Origin: Synechococcales cyanobacterium bin59.metabat.ball.084 | GTDB taxonomy: Bacteria > Cyanobacteriota > Cyanobacteriia > Cyanobacteriales > Chamaesiphonaceae | Assembly: GCA_013297675.1 (NCBI GenBank) | Contig: JAAFHZ010000002.1 | Location: forward strand, 42,654-106,653 | Reading direction: 5' to 3' | Length of the DNA stretch: 64,000 nucleotides | In this document: in pieces, positions 18,120 through 27,133 of the stretch | How positions within the stretch are numbered: position 1 is the first letter of the stretch | Layout of the letters: each line of letters begins with the position of its first letter | The notes under the pieces: generated by a model | Database searches by the model: none | What the model was told of the DNA's origin: nothing | Seen by the model: the letters and a program-made list of their open reading frames with translations, nothing else | Position numbers and translations under genes: made by a program

Positions 18120-20282
18120 ATGCTGCAACCTACTGGCCAAACCCAAGAATTACTCGAATTAGTCAATCGTCTACGGCAATCACCTCAAGCCGAGCTGAAC
18201 TTATTGTTGAATTCTGGAGATCCCAAGATTGCGCAAGCTCTGCAACAGTTTGGAGTCGATCGAAATCTTTTGGCGCAGCAGTGGAGAGCCTTGTTGCCAG
18301 TAGCCCCATTAGCCTGGTCAGCAGAATTAACCGCTAGTGCAACCGGTCACAACCTGCAAATGATTGCTGCTGATACTCAATCGCACCAGTTACCCGGAGA
18401 AGCAAGTATTTTACAGCGAGCCATTAATGCTGGCTATGCTGGGAATCGAGTTGGAGAAAATATTTTTGCTTTTAGTGAATCAATTTTGTTTGGTCATGCT
18501 GCATTTGCGATCGATTGGGGCAATGATGCTACAAGCATTGGTGGTATCCAAAACCCGGCTGGTCATAGAGAACTGTTGCTCTCAGGCAACTACCGAGAAA
18601 TTGGTTTGGCTATTACCGCCGAAAATAATCCTCAAACTAACGTTGGTCCGCTGGTTATCACCCAAGATTTTGGCAATCGGACAGCTTTGGATAACCAAGC
18701 TTGGTTACTAGGCGTAGCTTTCCAAGATCTCAACAATAATGGTTTTTATGAGGCGGGTGAAGGAGTCAGCGGTGTTAATGTAGAAGTGCGCGATACAAAT
18801 CAGCCCAATAGCACTCCGGTCATTACCACCACTCTCGATGCTGGGGGATATCAAACTTTACTGACTCCAGGACAGTATCAAGTGAGTTTTCTGAAGAGCG
18901 GTCAACTGCTCCAGAGCCAGACAGTAGCGATCGGGACAAACAATATTAAAGCCGATCTGAAATTAGCTGATCCCAGAATCTCGATTGACAATATCTCTTT
19001 CAGAGAAGGTGATTTGGGGAACAACACAACGTATAACTTTACGGTAAGTCTATCTAACCCTAGCCTCAAACTAGTAACAGTTGATTTTTCAACCGTCGGC
19101 CAAACAGCATCGATCGGAACTGATTTTTTAAACACCACCGGCACTTTAAGTTTTGCTCCCGGTGAAACTAGTAAAAATATTGTGGTGTCGGTATTAGGAG
19201 ACACGATTATTGAGGATGATGAAACCTTTGCGGTGAATTTGACTGGGGCAATCAACAGTGCTGTGCTTACCCCACAGGGAATTGGCCGGATTCTCAATAA
19301 TGACTTGCTGGCAGTATTGCCGCCAGCTCTCCCGCCGGTATTTACTGGTTTGCCTAGACTAGAGACGTTAGGCAGTAATTTATTGCAAGTAACCAATACG
19401 GTTGGGAATGTGACGCTGAAATTTACTCCCCTTCAGCGCTTTGGTACCGGCTCAGATGACCTAGGAGTATTTGCGGTAGATGATGAGCAGGGCAAAATAG
19501 GCGCTCTGTTACCCGGTCAAGATGGTTATCTCCAGGCCGCGCTCGATCGCTCTCAAACTATTTTCTCGACTTTAGGCGGAGCTTTCTTCGATCCCACTAG
19601 CAGCCGTCAGCTTACTTTCCAGGCTGGTCAACGCCTCCAATTCTTTGCCATCAAAGATGACACGATCGATGCGGCTAAAGCTACATTAGCCTTAGGCGGA
19701 ACCATCAACAATGTCTTAATTGGCAACAGCAGTCTATTGCCCATCACCGCTGTTGGGGACAAGATCAATCTAGCTTGGAATGGTACTAGTAGTAATCTAT
19801 TGCTACAAGCAGAGCTATCGAACCAGGTGTTACCCGGTACTTTGCTACAAGATAAAGTGGATGTAGTAAACCTGAGTAATCAAGCCGGTGCATTAGCTGC
19901 TACTTTTACCGTCCAAAGTGACGCAGCCTACAAAAATACCGTGGGATTTTATACGGTTGATGATGCTCTAACTGGGAGAGTGGGCAATTTGTTGCCCAGT
20001 GACGCGGGCTATGCTCAAGCTGCTATTAGTCGGGCGGTAGCTTCGTTTAACAGCGTTAGTGGCAGTGCCGTAGTGAACAGTCAGAACTTAGCTGGGGGCG
20101 CAATTTTGGCTCCATATATTATTGCCAATGGGGCGGCCACCTATTTTGCCTATATTGGGGCTAACTCCGACAAGGTAGACCATATCAAGCTCTTGGGTGA
20201 TAACCGCTTCGGTTTTGAAGACTTGGCAGGTGGCGGCGATCGAGATTACAACGATGTGGTTTTAGGGGTGAAGTTCAACTAA
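18120..20282 (+). CDS. large exported-type protein: CAP, SdrD-B-like, Calx-beta and DUF4114 domains
   Basis: 720 residues from the ATG at 18120. CAP/SCP domain about 5-165 (LLELVNRLRQSPQAELN, LTASATGHNLQMIA, GENIFAF). Then a Cna/SdrD-B-like fold (GVAFQDLNNNGFYEAGEGVSG, about 195-275), a Calx-beta domain (about 280-395; EDDETFAVNL), and two DUF4114-like halves ending in GFEDLAGGGDRDYNDVVLG. The acidic GDRDYNDV and DLNNNG motifs suggest calcium binding. There is no N-terminal signal peptide, as in type I-secreted repeat proteins, so surface or extracellular location is inferred. A strong terminator follows. Confidence 0.8.
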   Translation: MLQPTGQTQELLELVNRLRQSPQAELNLLLNSGDPKIAQALQQFGVDRNLLAQQWRALLPVAPLAWSAELTASATGHNLQMIAADTQSHQLPGEASILQRAINAGYAGNRVGENIFAFSESILFGHAAFAIDWGNDATSIGGIQNPAGHRELLLSGNYREIGLAITAENNPQTNVGPLVITQDFGNRTALDNQAWLLGVAFQDLNNNGFYEAGEGVSGVNVEVRDTNQPNSTPVITTTLDAGGYQTLLTPGQYQVSFLKSGQLLQSQTVAIGTNNIKADLKLADPRISIDNISFREGDLGNNTTYNFTVSLSNPSLKLVTVDFSTVGQTASIGTDFLNTTGTLSFAPGETSKNIVVSVLGDTIIEDDETFAVNLTGAINSAVLTPQGIGRILNNDLLAVLPPALPPVFTGLPRLETLGSNLLQVTNTVGNVTLKFTPLQRFGTGSDDLGVFAVDDEQGKIGALLPGQDGYLQAALDRSQTIFSTLGGAFFDPTSSRQLTFQAGQRLQFFAIKDDTIDAAKATLALGGTINNVLIGNSSLLPITAVGDKINLAWNGTSSNLLLQAELSNQVLPGTLLQDKVDVVNLSNQAGALAATFTVQSDAAYKNTVGFYTVDDALTGRVGNLLPSDAGYAQAAISRAVASFNSVSGSAVVNSQNLAGGAILAPYIIANGAATYFAYIGANSDKVDHIKLLGDNRFGFEDLAGGGDRDYNDVVLGVKFN

Positions 20283-20300
20283 CAGCCCCAAAATCTGAAC

Positions 20301-20334
20301 AGAGATTCCATTTTGTACTGGAATCTCTTTTTTT
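20301..20334 (+). terminator. intrinsic terminator of the CAP-DUF4114 gene
   Basis: Perfect 10-bp stem AGAGATTCCA / TGGAATCTCT (20301-20310 with 20319-20328) with an 8-base loop, then a T run. May also serve the opposite-strand gene that ends at 20343. Confidence 0.9.
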
Positions 20335-20342
20335 ATTGGCAA

Positions 20343-20813
20343 TTAGTCTGTTGCAGTCTCATCTGGCGTATCGGCGACCATCGCCTGCAACAAATCTTGG
20401 AGACGCATTCTTTCGATGTATGGCCAGCCCCCCTGAGATTCGATTTCCATCAACAGTGAATAGAGACTGTGACGGCTTTGGGGTAAGGCTGGTTGAAAAA
20501 AGTCTTCGCGAATATGGCGATGCAGTTCTTCAAGGGTGCGCAAAATTGCCAGCAGCTCATCGGTTTGCTGCTGATGATCAACTGCCAACCGTAAACCGAT
20601 CGCGCTAATCTGCTGTAAGCGCTCGGTCAGTGCAGCCTTAGACTGGCCATCTTCTGCTTGAGAAGTGCCAGCTCGAATCGGGGTGTTTTCTGTCTCCATT
20701 TCCATAGCAGCGGTTTTGTCAACCAAAATGTTACTTAAATTTACTTGTGCCAAATCGCGGCCAGATCGGGTAAGCGGGCGCAAAACTGCGGGCAATGCAC
20801 TGTAATTAGACAT
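20343..20813 (-). CDS. hypothetical protein
   Basis: 156 residues from the ATG at 20813. Soluble, mostly helical, no signal peptide or membrane segment. About 60-125 is a likely helical bundle (LTERLQQISAIGLRLAVDHQ, LLAILRTLEELHRHIREDFF). I do not recognise the family. Stands alone, converging with the preceding gene at the shared terminator; divergent from psbO. Confidence 0.6.
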   Translation of the reverse strand: MSNYSALPAVLRPLTRSGRDLAQVNLSNILVDKTAAMEMETENTPIRAGTSQAEDGQSKAALTERLQQISAIGLRLAVDHQQQTDELLAILRTLEELHRHIREDFFQPALPQSRHSLYSLLMEIESQGGWPYIERMRLQDLLQAMVADTPDETATD

Positions 20814-21029
20814 CAAAGCGCATGGGTAAGTGTACCACTCAGAGCCACTTTGTGATAAATAGATTAACTAGATATGGACTCAGGAAAATAACTGGGGAAA
20901 TCTGTTCAGAGTTGAGTCTCTCAGATTTTCTCCTGTATGATTAAACCTATTTGCTCGCTGCAACTGCGACCAGCATTAACATAATCGTCCAGATATATAA
21001 TATTAATTTTCTCAGATTTGAGGTTAAAG

Positions 21030-21863
21030 ATGAAATTCCGTGGATTAATTGCGGCGCTAATGGCCGTATGTATTGGTTTTTTGACCGCTTGCAGCGACAG
21101 CCCTGCCAATGCGACTAGCAGTGTGCCCCTGACCTATGAACAAATTCGGAACACTGGTTTGGCGAACAATTGCCCTACTATTTCTGATATTAGTCGGGGT
21201 TCGATCGACCTCGATTCCAACAAAAAGTATCAGTTCGTAGATATGTGCTTGCAGCCCACTGAGTACTTCGTCGAAGAAGAACCCGCCAACAAACGCCAAA
21301 AGGCTGAGTTTGTCAAAGGTAAAGTGGTAACTCGTGCCACATCTAGCCTGGATCAAATTAAGGGCAGTGTCACTTTCGATAGTGAGGGCAAACTGGTATT
21401 TAAAGAAGAAGATGGCATCGACTTCCAAGCAATTACTGTCAAAATGCCCGGTGGCGAACTGGTACCTTTCTTGTTTACTATCAAAGAATTAGTGGCTACT
21501 AGCCCTGTTCCTACTCCTGTTTTGACTACTTCCACCGATTTTAGCGGTGAGTTCAAGGTGCCTTCCTATCGCGGTTCAGTCTTCCTTGATCCTAAAGGTC
21601 GGGGTGTGGCTAGTGGTTACGATAACGCGATTGCCTTACCGGCTGAGTCTGATAGCAGCAAGCTATCTCGTACCAATGTCAAACGTACTGACAGCTTCAA
21701 AGGCAACATCACTTTTGAAGTTGCTAAAATCAACGCGGCCAGTGGTGAAGTTGCTGGTATCTTCACTAGCGAACAAACTTCCGATACCGACTTGGGCGCA
21801 GATGATCCCGAAAAAGTCCGGATTCGCGGTGTGTTTTACACTCGCCTAGAAACTAAAGCTTAA
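21030..21863 (+). CDS. psbO: photosystem II manganese-stabilizing protein PsbO
   Basis: 277 residues from the ATG at 21030. Lumenal extrinsic protein that protects the Mn4CaO5 cluster. Mature hallmarks: LTYEQIRNTGLANNCPTISD, EEDGIDFQAITVKMPGGE, STDFSGEFKVPSYRGSVFLD, PKGRGVASGYDNAIALP. The two family Cys (in NNCPT and VDMCLQP) are present. The signal region ends in LTACSDSPANA: it has both a lipobox (LTAC) and a Sec-type ANA site. A TATAAT at 20996-21001 could be the -10 element, giving a leader of about 20 bases. Monocistronic with its own terminator. Confidence 0.97.
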   Translation: MKFRGLIAALMAVCIGFLTACSDSPANATSSVPLTYEQIRNTGLANNCPTISDISRGSIDLDSNKKYQFVDMCLQPTEYFVEEEPANKRQKAEFVKGKVVTRATSSLDQIKGSVTFDSEGKLVFKEEDGIDFQAITVKMPGGELVPFLFTIKELVATSPVPTPVLTTSTDFSGEFKVPSYRGSVFLDPKGRGVASGYDNAIALPAESDSSKLSRTNVKRTDSFKGNITFEVAKINAASGEVAGIFTSEQTSDTDLGADDPEKVRIRGVFYTRLETKA

Positions 21864-21891
21864 ATCTAGCCCTAAATTAAATATTTGCTTT

Positions 21892-21920
21892 GGCACCAAC
21901 TTTAGTTGGTGTCTTTTTTT
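21892..21920 (+). terminator. intrinsic terminator of psbO
   Basis: CACCAAC at 21894-21900 pairs with GTTGGTG at 21905-21911 around a TTTA loop, then C and eight T. Confidence 0.88.
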
Positions 21921-22239
21921 GTGCCCTGTTTTTTAGTGATTAAGATCTCATGGGCTAAATGGGATCGATCGCGGGCATTACTAAATTACTCGCCGACAAT
22001 ACGGATGAACATTAGTTCAACCAGTACAATTTTTCCCAATTCTCTCGCGCAGGGTGCCAAATATTTTTAACCAGCTCTATTTTCCAGTAGACCTACCAAA
22101 GAAAATATTAATCAAGTCAGAGATTTTGGGCATATTTAAACCAAGTTATTAAATTCTCTCATCAGATTTCAGCAGACTTTACTGCTCAATCCGAGAAACA
22201 TTCAAATATCTCGATTACTTTAGGGATCGTAAGCTATTA
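21921..22239. other. long intergenic region upstream of sigF
   Basis: About 320 bases, AT-rich, with no convincing open frame on either strand. It presumably holds the sigF promoter and leader; I see no clear -35/-10 pair. Confidence 0.4.
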
Positions 22240-23139
22240 ATGACTATTACCCTGACCCACCCGGTAACTAACCGAGCGGGAAATACAGCCACGGATGTAC
22301 AAATCAAAAATGTACCAGCAACAGACGTACCAACAGAGTTGGAAGCGAATGTTGAGGCAGATGTGCAACTTGCTAGATCTGAGCAATCTGGAGAAATCAA
22401 ACAGCAGACCTTGGCGCTGTTGCACGATTATCAATCTACCGGACTGCCCTATCTCAAAGACCGCATTGTGCGGTTGAACTTAGGATTAGCCAGAAGAGAA
22501 GCTCACTACTGGGCCAATCAATGTCAAGAAAACTATGAAGATCTACTGCAAGTTGGTTCGATCGGCCTAGTTTCGGCAATCGATCGATTTAATCTCAACA
22601 AAGGCTGTGCTTTTAGTACTTTTGCCCTACCGTATATTCGGGGAGAAATTCAGCACTACCTGCGCGATAAAAGCTCGGTAGTCCGGGTACCTCGGCGCTG
22701 GTTAGAGATGCTGCAAAAATCAGCATCGATCAATCAAAAATTTCATGCGGAGCATCAGCGCTTTCCTTCGGACACCGAAATGGCCACCGCCCTAGATGTT
22801 TCGGTTGGAGAATGGCAAGAAGTGCAACTAGCTAAGCAAAATCGGCAGGCCATCAGCCTCGATTGCCCCACTGGCGATGATGAAGGTCACTGCATGATGG
22901 ATATCTTGCCCGATCATGGCTATCGCAGTTTTCAGCTCGCCGATGAAGATCGGCAGCGTCTCCGTCAAGGCTTGGTCACATTAGAGCAACACACTCGCCA
23001 AATCATCGAGTTTATTTTCTTTTATGACCTCACCCAAAAAGAAGTTGCTGAAAAAATGAATATCAGCGTTATTACAGTTTCTCGCCATGTCAAGAAAGGA
23101 GTTGGCTCCCTGAAGTCTTTCTTTCAGGAAAACAACTAA
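22240..23139 (+). CDS. sigF: RNA polymerase sigma factor, group 3 SigF type
   Basis: 299 residues. An N-terminal ~65-residue extension of low complexity, then region 2 (NYEDLLQVGSIGLVSAIDRF, CAFSTFALPYIRGEIQHYLRD), region 3 (RVPRRWLEMLQKSASINQK) and region 4 with a helix-turn-helix (LTQKEVAEKMNISVITVSRH). This is the SigB/F/G class; cyanobacterial SigF controls pili and surface functions in model strains (family knowledge). The neighbourhood fits only loosely: a pilT-family gene is 19 kb away. Confidence 0.92.
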   Translation: MTITLTHPVTNRAGNTATDVQIKNVPATDVPTELEANVEADVQLARSEQSGEIKQQTLALLHDYQSTGLPYLKDRIVRLNLGLARREAHYWANQCQENYEDLLQVGSIGLVSAIDRFNLNKGCAFSTFALPYIRGEIQHYLRDKSSVVRVPRRWLEMLQKSASINQKFHAEHQRFPSDTEMATALDVSVGEWQEVQLAKQNRQAISLDCPTGDDEGHCMMDILPDHGYRSFQLADEDRQRLRQGLVTLEQHTRQIIEFIFFYDLTQKEVAEKMNISVITVSRHVKKGVGSLKSFFQENN

Positions 23140-23285
23140 TAATTCAATTAATTCAATTTCCTGGTGATTGATTTAGAGGGTGTAGTGGGAATACTGATTA
23201 CAACAACCCTCAAGAAAACCGTCCGAGTAAAACCTCCTCGGCTCTCATCCACCAATTAGCAACATAACTAGAAGGTAGTATCAAA

Positions 23286-24278
23286 GTGTCTCGCAAATCT
23301 ATTTTTTCCGTAATCACATTTGGCCTTTTGGCTGTAGCTACCACAAGCTGTGGTGGTGGAGAAGCCCCCAAGCCAACTGAAAGTAAAGCTCCTCAATCTG
23401 CTGCTAACGCTTCCCCTGCATCTAGCCCAGCCGTAGCTGATCCGGCGAGCTTTAGTCAGCCTTTGGTAGCGGCTAAAGCAAAAGAAGCCGATCAAAAAAC
23501 AGACGAGGCAAAACCAAATGATGCCATAGTTGCCGGTCTGTTACCAGGTAGTGATTCTGATAGTGTGGTCAGAAGCACTACTAAAGGCCGTACTGATCCT
23601 TTTTCGAGCGTGGTGCTAAATACTACTACCGAAACCAAAACTGTTAAAACCACTCAGGCTAGTCCATCGGTGACTCAGCCTACCAAGATTGCCTCTAGCT
23701 CGATTAAAGCTACCACTCCCAAAGCTATCCCTAGCGCTTCTACTTCTTCTAGCCCTTCTACTCCGATCGCCGCTAGCTTTCCTCGTAAACCTGGTAATAA
23801 TTTAGGTTTGGCCAGTGCCGCCGCTACTTTAACGAAAAAGACGACAGAGCCAACCAAGGTAGCTACTGTCACCAAACCAGCTCCTAGTACGATAGCGATC
23901 AAGCCAGTCAATACTCCTGGGCTTTCGGCACCTGCTGCTAAGCCGAACCCTGAGGTTGCTACCCGCGATATTCCTGCTTCTCTCGCGCCTTCTGTTGCTC
24001 CAGCTCCGATCCCTCAACCAAACTTAGCTAGAGCTATTGCGATTTCTGGTGTCTCCCAAGTAAATGGTCAAACTCAAGTAATCGTCAAACTCCCTACTGA
24101 GTCTTTTAGCCGCTACGTCAGCGTGGGTGAAAGATTGATGGATGGCAAAGTGTTGGTTAAGCGTGTGCAAGAGTTCTCTGGTTCTTCCCCCGTAGTGATT
24201 TTAGAAGAAGTTGGCATTGAAGTACCTCGCAAAATTGGTGATAAGCCTACAGTAGAAAAAGACGATGCCAAGAAATAG
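23286..24278 (+). CDS. Thr/Ser/Pro-rich lipoprotein, PilP-like C-terminus possible
   Basis: 330 residues, starting with GTG at 23286. Lipoprotein signal with lipobox TTSC (Cys at 22). The middle 200 residues are a low-complexity linker of Ala, Thr, Ser, Pro and Lys, with a short motif GRTDPFSSVV near 100. The C-terminal ~75 residues look folded (AIAISGVSQVNGQTQVIVKL, FSRYVSVGERLMDGKVLVKR). GRTDPF plus this small beta domain resembles PilP/GspC-type pilus or secretion proteins, but that is inference. Follows sigF by 146 bases. Confidence 0.7.
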   Translation: MSRKSIFSVITFGLLAVATTSCGGGEAPKPTESKAPQSAANASPASSPAVADPASFSQPLVAAKAKEADQKTDEAKPNDAIVAGLLPGSDSDSVVRSTTKGRTDPFSSVVLNTTTETKTVKTTQASPSVTQPTKIASSSIKATTPKAIPSASTSSSPSTPIAASFPRKPGNNLGLASAAATLTKKTTEPTKVATVTKPAPSTIAIKPVNTPGLSAPAAKPNPEVATRDIPASLAPSVAPAPIPQPNLARAIAISGVSQVNGQTQVIVKLPTESFSRYVSVGERLMDGKVLVKRVQEFSGSSPVVILEEVGIEVPRKIGDKPTVEKDDAKK

Positions 24279-24343
24279 AGTCTGGTAAATTCCCTCTTTT
24301 TCCTTGAAGACCTTTGAGGTTGTGCTAATCACAGATAGTAATG

Positions 24344-24373
24344 ATCCCCGGCCATAGTCGGGGATTTTCTTTT
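24344..24373 (+). terminator. intrinsic terminator of the lipoprotein gene
   Basis: ATCCCCG at 24344-24350 pairs with CGGGGAT at 24359-24365. TTTTCTTTT follows. Confidence 0.85.
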
Positions 24374-24423
24374 GGGAGATTTTTTCCTGCATTTAGTTAT
24401 ATTAAGAAACTTTAAGTAAATGT

Positions 24424-24734
24424 CAATTTTTATGTAGCGAATTTGACTATTTGATTTACTCGATCGAACAGGCTCCATAGAGGTCAAGCCAGAGAAGACT
24501 TTGAATTATTGTTAACTAATTACAAACTCGGTTTCACGAACGGCCTATAATTCAGCAACAGCAGCACCGCTTGTTCGGCTCTGACCGCCATGCCGTGCAG
24601 TTAGGAATTATCCCCTATTCACATAAGGGAAACGCCTCAGGATTTCGGCTCCGTTTACCGCAGGTGTTATCTGCAAAGCGGGCAACCCCAGCAATGGGCA
24701 ATATAAAGTTCCCTGTCTAGAGAGGAGACTCCCC
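24424..24734 (+). promoter_or_regulatory. psaAB promoter and long structured leader
   Basis: About 310 bases without an open frame before psaA. The half nearest the gene is GC-richer and full of small inverted repeats, for example GCAG...CTGC at about 24661-24675 and GGG-CAA-CCC at about 24679-24687. A conserved psaA leader RNA motif is known upstream of psaAB in cyanobacteria (Rfam psaA motif), so its presence here is plausible but not proven. An imperfect HLR1-like pair (GTTAACTA, ATTACAAA) at 24511-24526 could bind RpaB for high-light repression. GAGAGGAG just before the ATG is the ribosome binding site. Confidence 0.5.
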
Positions 24735-26984
24735 ATGACAATTAGTCCTCCGGAGCGGGAGGCAAAGGTCAAGGTGGTAGTTGATAATGATCCGACACCT
24801 ACTTCTTTCGAGAAGTGGTCCAAGCCGGGACATTTCGATCGCACCTTGGCTAAAGGGCCCAAAACCACAACCTGGATTTGGAATCTTCATGCCAACGCCC
24901 ACGATTTTGACAGTCACACTAGTGACCTAGAAGACGTTTCACGAAAAATATTTAGCGCGCATTTTGGCCACCTAGCGGTCATTTTTGTTTGGCTAAGCGG
25001 CATGTATTTTCACGGTGCCCGCTTCTCCAACTATGAAGCTTGGTTGACCAACCCCACGGGCATTAAGCCTAGCGCTCAAGTTGTCTGGTCTGTAGTAGGC
25101 CAAGATATCTTGAACGCCGACGTTGGCGGTGGTTTTCGCGGTATTCAAATTACCTCTGGCTTGTTCCAACTGTGGCGCGCCTCTGGTTATACAAACTCTA
25201 CTCAACTCTATGCCACTGCCATTGGCGGCTTAGTCATGGCTGGTTTGATGCTGTTTGCTGGCTGGTTTCACTACCACAAACGCGCTCCCAAACTAGAGTG
25301 GTTCCAGAACGTTGAGTCGATGATGAACCACCACTTGGCTGGTTTGCTGGGTCTGGGCTGCCTGTCTTGGGCTGGTCACCAGATTCACGTATCTCTGCCC
25401 ATCAACAAGTTGTTGGATTCTGGCGTAGCGCCAAAAGATATTCCGCTACCTCACGAATTTTTGGATCCTGCCAAAATGGCCGAGCTGTATCCCAGCTTTG
25501 CCAAGGGTCTCACTCCTTTCTTCACTTTGAACTGGTCTGAATACGCTGACTTCCTTACCTTCAAGGGTGGCTTAAACCCCACAACTGGTGGTCTATGGTT
25601 GTCGGACACGGCTCACCACCACTTGGCACTCGCTGTTCTCTTCATCGTTGCTGGCCATATGTACCGCACTAACTGGGGTATTGGTCACAGCATGAAAGAT
25701 ATTTTGGATGGTCACAAAGGTCCATTCACTGGCGAAGGTCACAAAGGTCTGTATGAGATTTTGACTACTTCCTGGCACGCACAGCTAGCCATTAACTTGG
25801 CTATGTTGGGTTCCGTAAGTATCATTGTGGCTCAGCACATGTATGCGATGCCTCCATACCCTTACTTAGCAACCGACTACGGTACTCAGCTATCGCTGTT
25901 TACTCACCACATGTGGATCGGCGGCTTCTGTATCGTTGGTGGTGCGGCACACGCAGCGATTTTCATGGTGCGGGATTACGATCCGGCTATGAACCAAAAC
26001 AACTTGCTCGATCGAATGCTGCGCCATAGAGACGCGATCATTTCCCACCTCAACTGGGTTTCGATGTTCCTAGGCTTCCACAGCTTCGGTCTATATATCC
26101 ACAACGACACTATGCAAGCGTTGGGCCGTCCCCAAGATATGTTCTCGGACAAGGCGATTCAACTTCAGCCAGTGTTTGCACAATGGGTACAAGGTTTGCA
26201 TACAGCGGCTGCGGGTAACACTGCACCTAACGCGCTGCAAACTGCCAGCTTAGCTTTCGGGGGCGAAACCCTCGCGGTTGGCGGCAAGGTAGCGATGATG
26301 CCCATTGCCTTAGGCACTGCGGACTTCATGGTTCACCACATTCACGCTTTCACCATTCACGTTACTGTCCTCATCCTGTTAAAAGGTGTGCTGTTTGCTC
26401 GTAGCTCTCGGTTAGTACCCGATAAAGCTAACTTGGGCTTCCGCTTCCCTTGCGACGGTCCAGGTCGGGGCGGCACCTGCCAGGTTTCTGGTTGGGATCA
26501 TGTCTTCCTAGGCTTGTTCTGGATGTACAACTCCATCTCGGTAGTAATTTTCCACTTTAGCTGGAAGATGCAGTCCGATGTTTGGGGTACGGTTGCTCCA
26601 GATGGCACGGTTTCCCACATTACTGGTGGCAACTTTGCTACCGGTGCCACCACCATTAATGGTTGGCTGCGGGACTTCCTTTGGGCACAGGCTTCTCAGG
26701 TAATCAACTCCTACGGTTCGGCGCTGTCGGCTTACGGTTTGATCTTCTTGGGTGCTCACTTCATCTGGGCATTCAGCCTGATGTTCTTGTTCAGTGGTCG
26801 CGGCTACTGGCAAGAGCTGATCGAATCTATTGTTTGGGCGCACAATAAACTGCGAGTTGCCCCAGCAATTCAACCTCGCGCTTTGAGCATTATTCAAGGT
26901 CGGGCGGTTGGAGTGGCGCACTATCTCTTAGGTGGGATAGCCACAACCTGGGCATTCTTCCTGGCTCGATCGCTTTCGATCTAG
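24735..26984 (+). CDS. psaA: photosystem I P700 apoprotein A1
   Basis: 749 residues, full length (family ~750). Eleven membrane helices, many chlorophyll-ligating His ([42 protein letters not shown]). The 4Fe-4S cluster FX site [12 protein letters not shown] is at about 573-584, shared with PsaB. Core heterodimer subunit that binds P700 and the inner electron carriers. Strong ribosome binding site; psaB follows after 149 bases in the same orientation and is surely co-transcribed. Confidence 0.99.
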   Translation: MTISPPEREAKVKVVVDNDPTPTSFEKWSKPGHFDRTLAKGPKTTTWIWNLHANAHDFDSHTSDLEDVSRKIFSAHFGHLAVIFVWLSGMYFHGARFSNYEAWLTNPTGIKPSAQVVWSVVGQDILNADVGGGFRGIQITSGLFQLWRASGYTNSTQLYATAIGGLVMAGLMLFAGWFHYHKRAPKLEWFQNVESMMNHHLAGLLGLGCLSWAGHQIHVSLPINKLLDSGVAPKDIPLPHEFLDPAKMAELYPSFAKGLTPFFTLNWSEYADFLTFKGGLNPTTGGLWLSDTAHHHLALAVLFIVAGHMYRTNWGIGHSMKDILDGHKGPFTGEGHKGLYEILTTSWHAQLAINLAMLGSVSIIVAQHMYAMPPYPYLATDYGTQLSLFTHHMWIGGFCIVGGAAHAAIFMVRDYDPAMNQNNLLDRMLRHRDAIISHLNWVSMFLGFHSFGLYIHNDTMQALGRPQDMFSDKAIQLQPVFAQWVQGLHTAAAGNTAPNALQTASLAFGGETLAVGGKVAMMPIALGTADFMVHHIHAFTIHVTVLILLKGVLFARSSRLVPDKANLGFRFPCDGPGRGGTCQVSGWDHVFLGLFWMYNSISVVIFHFSWKMQSDVWGTVAPDGTVSHITGGNFATGATTINGWLRDFLWAQASQVINSYGSALSAYGLIFLGAHFIWAFSLMFLFSGRGYWQELIESIVWAHNKLRVAPAIQPRALSIIQGRAVGVAHYLLGGIATTWAFFLARSLSI

Positions 26985-27133
26985 GACAGCAGCTAAACGG
27001 ATGCTAGACGGTGGCCGTTGATCATGAAGATTTAATTCTTTGGCATCTGCCACTGAATAGCTCGGAATAGCCCGCAATTTTATTAGTCCATCTCCCTAAA
27101 AAGAGCATCGATTCATCACAGTGATAAAAAACT

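Noticed and set aside
18902..19396. 164-codon minus-strand frame in the Calx-beta region
   Set aside because: Overlaps a well-supported gene and has no recognisable domain.
24541..24640. tRNA-like or riboswitch-like fold upstream of psaA
   Set aside because: No tRNA T-loop or acceptor pattern; treated as part of the psaAB leader.
26508..26921. 137-codon minus-strand frame inside psaA
   Set aside because: Antisense of a highly conserved gene.
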